In this document: piece after piece, positions 57,061 to 64,000 of the stretch | Position numbering within the stretch: position 1 is the stretch's first letter | Layout: each line of letters opens with the position of its first letter | Source of the DNA: Leptoclinus maculatus | Taxonomy: Eukaryota; Chordata; Actinopteri; Perciformes; Stichaeidae | DNA: 64,000 nt | Direction: 5' to 3' | Assembly (NCBI GenBank): GCA_032191485.1 | Contig: JAVDOI010000181.1 | Span: forward strand, 147,001 to 211,000 | Notes under the pieces: generated by a model | Told to the model about the DNA's origin: nothing | What the model saw: the letters and a program-made list of their open reading frames with translations, nothing else | Databases searched by the model: none | Made by a program: the position numbers and the translations under genes

Positions 57061-59650
57061 TGTTTTTCGTGAATGTCTCCAGTCTTTTAATTCATTAAAA
57101 ATACTTTTAAGCCAAATAAAGGGATGCATTCTTTTTGACAATGAAGAGGGGGTCGTGGAGATGAAATGGCTGAAATTTAGAGTTCGTAGGTCCAAGTTAA
57201 GGTGCCCAAAACCAGGCGTTTAGGTCAAAGGTCAAAAGGTCGTAATTGGTGCATTATGTAAAAATGGCCATAGAGTCTGAGAAAAAGGTTGAAACTGCCT
57301 GAATTTTGCACCACACCTTCCCCCTTATGTGTAGAGTACATATGTCTAAGTTAAAGTGCCCGAAAACAGCAACAAATGTGTAAATTGGGCCTAAAGTATG
57401 TTAAAGGGCCGGTACATTTGACCTATGTACAAACGGTCATAGAATCTGAGACAAAGGTTGAAACTGCCTGCATTTTGCAACACACATTCTCCCTGATACC
57501 TTGATTCATGCTGCGAAGTAAGAAGTCTGTAGACCCTAGGGAAAGCTATCTCCTGTTAGCAACATGCTAACAAGATCAATCCAATTCATGCTAGTAGAGC
57601 TTCCTCTGGTGTCCACCATATATCATTTCCATCAACATCTGTCTTGTAGAAATGGTTTTATGGCACCCAACAGAAACAGACACATGTGGACGTAATTTAC
57701 AGTCTTTTAATTAATTAAAAATACTTTAAAGCAAAATAGAGGAATTCTTTCTTTTTGTCAATGAAGAGAGGGTTGTGGAGATGAAATGCCTAAAATTTGG
57801 AGTTCTTTAGGTCCAAGTTAAGGTGCCCAAAAACAGCAAAAAAGGTCTTAATTGGCTCTAAATCCTCTTAAAGGGCCGGTAAATTTGCCCTATGCAAAAA
57901 TGGCCATAATCTCTCAAATATAGGTCCCAGAAACCACAGATTACGGACACACGTTGTGGACTAGGCCTACAATGAGGTCACGTGAACAAAATCCCTCTAA
58001 AATGTCTAGAAAATGAATTTGCCTGTATGAAACTCAGAGAACAGGAGGGTGAACATCTTAGCAAGATGTACACCCTGTCGTGCTGTTAAGTCAGATTGGA
58101 GCAATTTTAGTTCTAAACATCTGAGAGCTCTGCTTTTTTAATATGTTGTAGCCATGCTACTGCTGTCCATCATATATCATTTTCATCAACATCTGTCATG
58201 TAAATCAGGCCTAAATTACCATAAAGAGCAGTCAATTTGACCTATGTAAAACGGTCATAGCATCTGAGAAAAAGGTTGAAACTGCCTGGATTTCACAGGA
58301 CACCTTCCCCCTGATACCTTGATTCAGTCTGGAAAGTAAGAAGTCTGTAGACCCTTGGGAAAGCTATCTCTTGTTAGCAGCATGCTAATGAGATCAATCC
58401 AATTCATGCTAGTAGAGTGTCCTTTTTTGTCCAACATATGTGAATTTCATTAAAGAAAGTCGTTTATTAGTGTTTTTACAGGACCCAACAAAAACCCTCT
58501 TGACTCTAAACACTGAAACAGGCTTTTTTTTAAAAGGCCCGTATTCCGAATGGCCGAATTGATCCCAAAAGACACTAGGCCCATTTTCATAACAGTCTTT
58601 TCTCTTTATTTTTATACTTTAAATCAAAGTAGAGATTTAAATCCTTTTCCTCTTCAAAGAGGGGCTTGTGACCATTAAATATCTACAATGTGGATCTCGT
58701 AGCTGCAAGTTAAGGTCCCCAAAAACAGCAAAAAAGGTCTTAATTGGCTCTAAATCCTCTTAAAGGGCCGGTAAATTTGACCTATGCAAAAATGGCCATA
58801 ATCTCTCAAATATGGGTCCCAGAAACCACAGATTACAGACACACATTGTGGACTAGGCCTACAATGAGGTCACGTGAACAAAATCCCTCTAAAATGTCTA
58901 GAAAATAAATTTGTCTGTATGAAACTCAGAGAGCAGGAGGGTGAACGTCTTAGTAAGATGTACACCCTGTCGTGCTGTTAGTCAGATTGGAGCAATTTTT
59001 GTTCTAAACATCTGAGAGCTCTGATTTTTTAATATGTTGTAGCCATGCTACTGCTGTCCATCATATATCATTTTCATCAACATCTGTCATGTAAATCTGG
59101 CCTAAATTACTTTAAAGAGCAGTCCATTTGACCTATGTAAAACGGTCATAGCATCTGAGAAAAAGGTTGAAACTGCCTGGATTTCTCAGGACACCTTCCC
59201 CCTGATACCTTAATTCAGTCTGGAAAGTAAGAAGTCTGTAGACCCTTGGGAAAGCTATCTCCTGTTAGCAGCATGCTAATGAGATCAATCCAATTCATGC
59301 TAGTAGAGCATCCTCTTGTGTCCACCATATATCATTTTCATCAACATCTGTCTTGTAGAAATGGTTTTATGGCACCCAACAGAAACAGACACATGTAGAC
59401 GTAATTTACAGTCTTTTAATTAATTAAAAATACTTTAAAGCAAAATAGAGGAAATCTTTCTTTTTGTGAATGAAGAGAGGGTCGTGGAGATGAAATGCCT
59501 ACAATTTGGAGTTCGTAGGTCCAAGTTAAGGTGCCCAAAAACAGCAAAAAAGGTCTTAATTGGCTCTAAATTCTCTTAAAGGGCCGGTAAATTTGAAACG
59601 GCCATAAAATCTGAGAAAAAGGTTGAAACTGCTTGAATTTTTCACCATAC
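57061..59650. repeat. Complex low-copy repeats, ~0.8-0.9 kb period
   Basis: A module containing GGTTGAAACTGCCTG, AAGAAGTCTGTAGACCC and CATATATCATTTTCATC recurs several times. Marker GGTTGAAACTGCCTG or close variants lie near 57285, 57458, 58272, 59163 and 59622. A stretch around 57871-58430 repeats at 58763-59320 with an 892-bp offset. 57660-57900 is repeated near 59360-59600. No coding frames of note. Origin unknown, possibly a decayed non-autonomous transposon amplified in tandem. Confidence 0.75.
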
Positions 59651-59885
59651 ATTCCCTGTGATGACTTGATTCAGCATGCCAAGCAAGAAGACTGCAGAAC
59701 CTTGGGAAGGTTTTGTAACATTGTATTGATGTAAATCCAACTGATTCTTAAAGAGTGTCCTCTGTTGTCCACTACATCTAATTTACAAGACATTTCATGG
59801 GATAAAATTCGGGGTGGTGCCTGCGCATCCGGTAACATAACCGAGGTGTCCACGGTCAAACTGGGCGTCGTACGGTGATAGCTGA
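59651..59885. other. Intergenic, no gene recognised
   Basis: Trailing part of the repeat region. A 101-codon minus-strand frame overlaps it and the following tandem repeat, with no recognisable motif. Confidence 0.4.
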
Positions 59886-60120
59886 TCCGTTTCCATGTTT
59901 TGTGCATGAAGAGCCCCTTTCGGCACTTAGCCCCACCCATTCCCATGTTTTGTGCATGAAGAGCCCCATTTGGCACTTAGCCCCACCCATTCCCATGTTT
60001 TGTGCATGAAGAGCCCCATTCGGCACTTAGCCCCACCCATTCCCATGTTTAGCTGATCCGTTTCCATGTTTTGTGCATGAAGACCCCCATTCGGCACTTA
60101 GCCCCACCCATTCCCATGTT
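59886..60120. repeat. 51-bp tandem repeat, four copies
   Basis: The word CCATGTTTTGTGCATGAAGA...GGCACTTAGCCCCACCCA begins near 59893, 59944, 59995 and 60064. The last is displaced by a partial duplication (AGCTGATCCGTTT). Confidence 0.85.
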
Positions 60121-60254
60121 TACAATGAAAGTTATGCTCAAAAGGCATAAAGCTTCCCATTCGGCCCTTAACCCCACTTTCCTATAACAGTGTCGCCCTC
60201 TATGGGATTTCTGGCTTCAGTACACTTTTTGGATCGAATGGCACCTTTCCTCCT
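60121..60254. other. Spacer left of LINE fragment, nothing recognised
   Basis: Contains one more partial relative of the preceding 51-bp word (TTCGGCCCTTAACCCCAC) and no gene. Confidence 0.4.
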
Positions 60255-61200
60255 TCAACGCCCAATGTACTGTAGTCGAAATGGCCACCACATTGTATTC
60301 GTGTCCAAAAAGGGACACGGCCGCAGTAAGCTCCATGTTAAAGTTGTGTCACGAAGCTGACATTCCCTAGCCTCTGCTACTTTCCTTCCCTCTACTTCTT
60401 TCCTTCCCTCTGCTTCTTTCCTTTCCTCTGTTGTGAGACTCAGAACAGCTGAGTTCTCAACAATAACTTTGTCTCCGCCTGAATCAGCTCTCTGTTCCCC
60501 GTCCTGACCGTCTGTCTGCCCGCTATGCCCCTCCTCGGCCTCGGCACCGGTCGGCGGGTCATCGCCCCCCCGCGGAGCAGCGACCTCCGCCGGCTCGTTG
60601 TTTAGCGGAGCTCCGGTGTGATCGAGCTCCTCCGCCGGTACGGCCCCCGGCTCGGGGCGCCCTTCGGCCGGCCTGCGAGGACAAGCGGTCCGCTTGTGCC
60701 CCACATCCCCACACTCAAAGCACCTGATGCTACCTGTGCTAGCGTACACCATGTAGTGTCCCTCCCCGTGTTTCACCCTAAAGGAGACCTCCAGTGTCTG
60801 TGAAGGACAGGTAAGGAACATGAACACCTGTCTCCTGAAGGACTAGACATGTTTCAGTTCATCACTCTTACAACCCAGACTCAGTCCTGAAGCTGCTCGC
60901 CAGCTTCCCGAAGCGCTGCAGCTCTCGCTCCAACAGCTGGTTGGGGATGAACGGGTGGAGGGCACTGCGAGCGGGGAAACCTGCAGATACACGCCGTTCA
61001 GAGAGACGCCGCTCGATATTAACTCTGCCACAAAACGCTCCTCTTTCAGAAACACCAGCACACCTGTCCTATGCCTTCATCCTGGAGGCATAGGACAGGT
61101 TAGCGTGTCCCACAGCCAGGAGAACCGCCTCTACCGGGACACACGGGTCGGGCTGAACCCGAACTCCATGCCTCAAAGACATGGACGGCGTCTCAGAGGA
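60255..61200 (-). pseudogene. Tx1/L1-like LINE ORF1 (gag-like), inactivated
   Basis: Minus-strand remains of a non-LTR retrotransposon ORF1 nucleic-acid-binding protein. An upstream piece (about 61200-61085) reads VEAVLLAVGHANLSYASRMK. The next (61061-60846) reads FLKEERFVAELISSGVSLNG and LQVSPLAVPSTR, then loses and regains frame across FIPNQLLERELQRFGKLAS. It stops at an in-frame TAG after GCKSDELKHV at 60843-60845. The open frame 60827-60255 continues in the same phase with a CCHC zinc knuckle, CFECGDVGHKRTAC, and an acidic Glu/Arg-rich tail. At least two frame changes and one stop show it is dead. No reverse transcriptase ORF2 is present nearby. Confidence 0.82.
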
Positions 61201-61378
61201 CGCCATGCCCGACAAGAAACACGGTTCTCTGTCCGCCCAAAACACCAAAATACACCGAAAATAACCTTAAACCACCACAACTCAATCACACAGTGAACTA
61301 TGAAGAAAGATTTGAGAAAAGTTTGAGAAAAATCACCAAACATTTAGCAAAACTCACCACGCTGTCCACCACCACTCT

Positions 61379-61380
<2 letters not shown>
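61201..61380. other. 5' flank of the LINE fragment, nothing firm
   Basis: No coding motif on either strand beyond the possible diverged start of ORF1. Confidence 0.35.

Positions 61381-61381
<1 letters not shown>

Positions 61382-61415
<34 letters not shown>
61382..61415. repeat. (GA)n microsatellite
   Basis: Uninterrupted GA dinucleotides, about 17 copies. Confidence 0.98.
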
Positions 61416-61417
<2 letters not shown>

Positions 61418-61422
<5 letters not shown>

Positions 61423-62402
61423 CATGTGAGTGTAGACAGCTTGGTGGATGTTGAGCTTAGATCAGTAAACTCTTAGCTGTGGACAGCGCTGCACATTTAC
61501 TTCTTAATCTCAGTCGATTGAATCGAGAGTTTTGTTCAAGGGTGTCTGTGAAAAGTCAAAGTTGCTGAGTCACTGGACCAGAGGACGCCATTGCTGACCG
61601 GAAAGGACTGTTGGTGTGTTCCTGAGGAGGACTTCACCTCCGCTGTCAACGTGTTTCATTCTTTGGACCACAAACTGTTTTCTCCAAGACTGACGCTGAA
61701 CTGTGAGTTTAGACTTTCTGTGTCTTTGCTCTGCTGAGGATAAGGATTCGGGAGGCATCACCGCACCCGAGCTACACAGGCCTGCAGCTTTCTGATGTGT
61801 GTGTGAGTGAGTGTGTGTGGGCCCATGTGTGTTTAAAGCTTCAGTGTTCTGTTATACACTGAGTTCTGCTGGAGTAAAGAAGTGAACAAAGGGAATCGGG
61901 ATTTTCACAAAGAAAACTGAAGACATTTAACTTGTGTTGATATCAACTCATTCAGTTTTGTATATTTGTCCAAACAATTTGTTTACTGATTAACTTTTGG
62001 TTTCATATTATTTATTAAAGTACTATTGATGTTAAAGGTTTGTAACTTGTGTTATTGGTGTTTAGTCTCTTGTCCCCTGAAAGGGTTAATATTATTTGAA
62101 CATTGTAAAAAGCAGTCAGTAAACCTTTATTTCCATTTCATCCCAAAAGTTGTCTGTGGTCATTTATTTAAATAGAGTGTGGTCTAAGTGTTTAGATCTG
62201 TTGTTAAGTTTGACAGTTTATTAAGTTTATTAAGAGCGTAATATAAATAATATAGATTTCACCCAAATCAGGTCCACCTTGGTGGTAGCTCCCTTAGGAT
62301 ACCGAACCCAAACACCCCATCATTCCAGTTTAAAGGGTAACTTAGGTCTACTCTCTGTAGAGTGTTGGGGTGCTACATAGATGATGTCACTGATGGGCTT
62401 AC
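61418..62402. other. Intergenic or 3' flank of SRCR gene, possible old LTR
   Basis: No supported gene. On the minus strand TGTAGCACCCCAACACTC begins near 62377, right after an SRCR splice donor. An AATAAA lies near 62133. This could be an LTR of another element sitting in the intron, but I could not define its other end. A TG-rich tract lies near 61798-61820. Confidence 0.3.
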
Positions 62403-62684
62403 CTGAGCAGGTGAGATCCACGATGGAGGAAGAGGAATGTGATCTTAAACACTCTCTCAGAGCAGATCCAGAGTGAACACAGAGAGGGTAGATCCACCAC
62501 ACAGATCTCCTTGAGGACTCCTCTCTCAGTCTGGTAGAAACAGCAGAGCCACAGTCCAGATCTCTACAGACAACAGCTGCTTCCTTCAGGGTCCAGTAAG
62601 AGTCATCTACTGGTCTCCAGTCTCCTTGTTTCACCTCCAGTGTTCCTGCACAGCGACTGTCTCCTCCCACCAACCTGACAGGTT
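62403..62684 (-). CDS. SRCR domain exon, downstream (atypical cysteines)
   Basis: A 282-bp (94-codon) exon bounded by AG acceptor (62686-62685) and GT donor after CTCAG at 62403. It encodes one scavenger receptor cysteine-rich domain: LVGGDSRCAGTLEV, AAVVCRDLDCGSAV, ending VDLTCSG. Only six cysteines are visible. Those corresponding to C2 (normally VCDD) and C7 of the group B pattern are both absent. These two normally pair with each other, so the loss is coherent. Part of an extracellular or membrane SRCR protein whose other exons lie outside or were not found. Confidence 0.85.
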
Positions 62685-62776
62685 CTGAACAGAAACAAGA
62701 GAGTCGTCAGTAAAGAACAAAGTGAGTTTCAGTAGAACAGAAATGAACCAGATCAAAGCTGCAGCTCCTCTTCTAC
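62685..62776 (-). other. 92-bp intron between SRCR exons
   Basis: Starts GTAGAAGAGG and ends TTCTGTTCAG on the minus strand. Length is typical of compact fish introns. Frames that read through it are artefacts. Confidence 0.8.
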
Positions 62777-63109
62777 CTGAGCAGGTGAGTCCAACAGCTT
62801 TGCCAGGTGAGCAGGTGTTTCTATCTGAGCCTGAGCTTCTACAGTCCAGGAGAGCAGACTCATGGCCTCCACACTGGAACTCTTTGGTCCACATTGGAGC
62901 CTCCACTTCTCCATAGAGCGCCCCCTGGAGGACTGAAGGAGCCCCACAGTCAAGCTCCCTACAGACCACCTCTGCATCCTGCTGGTCAAAGTCATCTTCA
63001 CACACTGAGGACCACCACTGGTTAGACTGGTTAGACTGGTTAGACTGGTTAGACTTCACCTCCAGTCTGCCTGAGCACAGACTAGTCCCATTCACCAGCC
63101 TGACAGAGT
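62777..63109 (-). CDS. SRCR domain exon, upstream (group B)
   Basis: A 333-bp (111-codon) exon with acceptor AG at 63111-63110 and donor after CTCAG at 62777. It encodes a full SRCR domain with eight cysteines (SLCSGR, SVCEDD, VVCRELDCGAP, FQCGGHES, LDCRSS, NTCSPG, LTCSG), the group B pattern of CD163/CD5/DMBT1-like proteins. An in-frame 9-bp tandem repeat near 63017-63055 inserts four SNQ units between the first strand and WWSSVCED, which explains the extra length. Exon lengths divisible by 3 make these domain exons freely duplicable. No start exon or membrane segment was identified. Confidence 0.88.
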
Positions 63110-63520
63110 CTGGAGAGATGATAGAAGATGAAAGAGAGAGAGAGAAGACACCAGACACTAAATAACAAGATGTCATGAAACAACAATTCAGAGATTCATT
63201 AAATAATACAATAAGTCAATAATAATTATAATAATAATAATCAATAACCAGCTGGCTAAGTTAGCTCAAAACACAAATATCAAAAGATCATAAAGTTAAC
63301 ATATTTAGTCAGACTGGAGGAGGATTCTCTTCATGTTCACTGAGATTCAAACAGCGTCTGTCTTGTCTACAATGTGAGCGTGGTCTTACCACAGTAGAGC
63401 ACTTTGGAGCTGCATTACAAAACGGTGCACAGAAGCTCAGAGACGGATTAGTGCTACTGGATTCATCATGTTGTGCTAACATAGAGAGTTTTCCTCTACT
63501 TCCTGTATTATCATGTAGAA
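63110..63520. other. Presumed SRCR intron / intergenic
   Basis: AT-rich simple sequence (ATAATAATAATA near 63220-63240). A possible splice donor (CTACTGTG|GTAAGACC, minus strand, near 63390) follows a short minus-strand frame, but no signal peptide is visible, so I do not call an exon. Confidence 0.4.
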
Positions 63521-63533
63521 TTCACCAGCAGCG

Positions 63534-64000
63534 TTGTGGTGGAAGATGTTCAACATGAAAGAAGGGAGGGCTGTTGCCTTGAAGATTGTGAGTTGTGTTG
63601 GGACCAGGACTCTACAGAGAACGGTATTCTGGACTCACTTGGAGGAGAAGGGCTTTGAACACAGAGACCTACTGCTGCACACTGATGTAAGATGGCTGAG
63701 CAGAGGAACATTGTAGTTGACATTCAATGAGACTTTCTGAATCTTTCATTACATGCAGAAGATGCACAGCTAGAGGACTACCAGTGGCTTTAGGATTCAG
63801 TGTTTGTGACAGATCTCCCTTCACTGTTCAAGAAGCTGATTTAGAGCTGCAGGATTATGAGGAACATGTCATCAACAGGATCATGAAGGAAACACGTTTA
63901 AAAAGACACAACTGCTGTCAAGTAGGCTTTAACGCTGTGAACGTTCCTCACATGCAGACAGAAGTGAAACATCAGGACAAAGACATTGTGCAGCTTGACA
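63534..64000 (+). pseudogene. hAT-type transposase-derived fragment, broken
   Basis: The + strand reads ...KIVSCVGTRTL and FEHRDLLLHTDVRWLSRGTL, the LLFHTxVRWLSRG motif of hAT-superfamily transposases and their domesticated ZBED/SCAND3/FAM200-like relatives. A stop follows at about 63714. Homology resumes in other frames with FVTDLPSLFKKL and LELQDYEEHVINRI near 63805-63880, so several frameshifts or stops are present. It runs off the right edge of the window. Confidence 0.75.

Noticed and set aside
60955..61296. 113-codon plus-strand frame
   Set aside because: It is the antisense shadow of the LINE ORF1 fragment.
63390..63482. Possible first exon of the SRCR gene (minus strand, ending at a GTAAGA donor)
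   Set aside because: The frame has no signal peptide and no clear start context. The donor alone is not enough support.

Overview
The window reads as teleost fish nuclear DNA. Vertebrate-type U1, U2 and U5 spliceosomal RNA genes, a retrovirus-like provirus fragment, a Tx1/L1-like LINE ORF1, a hAT-type transposase remnant and an SRCR-domain gene with short vertebrate-style exons all point the same way. No bacterial-style genes, operons or CRISPR arrays are present.

1-39998 and 45569-53318 are one tandem snRNA array interrupted by a provirus. Each 1.73-2.05 kb unit carries, all on the + strand, U2, a TG-rich minisatellite with a 74-bp period, an octamer (distal element), U1, U5, then the next U2. 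I count 25 intact U2, 26 U1 and 24 U5 genes, plus two identical U5-U2 fusion genes made by an internal deletion. Each gene has a PSE-like box about 40-60 bp upstream and an A-rich 3'-box-like stretch downstream. The RNAs keep their working parts: the U1 5'-splice-site sequence, the U2 branch-site sequence, the U5 loop and the Sm sites. Nearly all open reading frames in the array are by-products of the repeats. Unit lengths differ mostly in 74-bp steps, and linked spacer variants alternate between neighbouring units, which suggests a dimeric amplification unit. The right end (52553-53318) is degenerate and lacks U1 and U5. The array continues past the left edge of the window.

39999-45568 is the 3' half of a minus-strand endogenous retrovirus: a 417-bp LTR, a polypurine tract, about 1 kb of 3' non-coding DNA, a long uninterrupted env, and integrase lacking its N-terminus. 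The predicted Env carries two immunoglobulin-like domains ahead of the envelope core. The 5' half is missing, and the break joins directly to the snRNA minisatellite.

53319-60250 is repeat-rich, gene-free DNA: 896-bp and 892-bp direct duplications, palindromic hairpin modules, a ten-copy 147-bp satellite and a 51-bp tandem repeat. 60255-61200 is a decayed LINE ORF1 on the minus strand. 62403-63109 holds two SRCR exons of a minus-strand gene. 63534-64000 is a broken hAT-type transposase on the plus strand.
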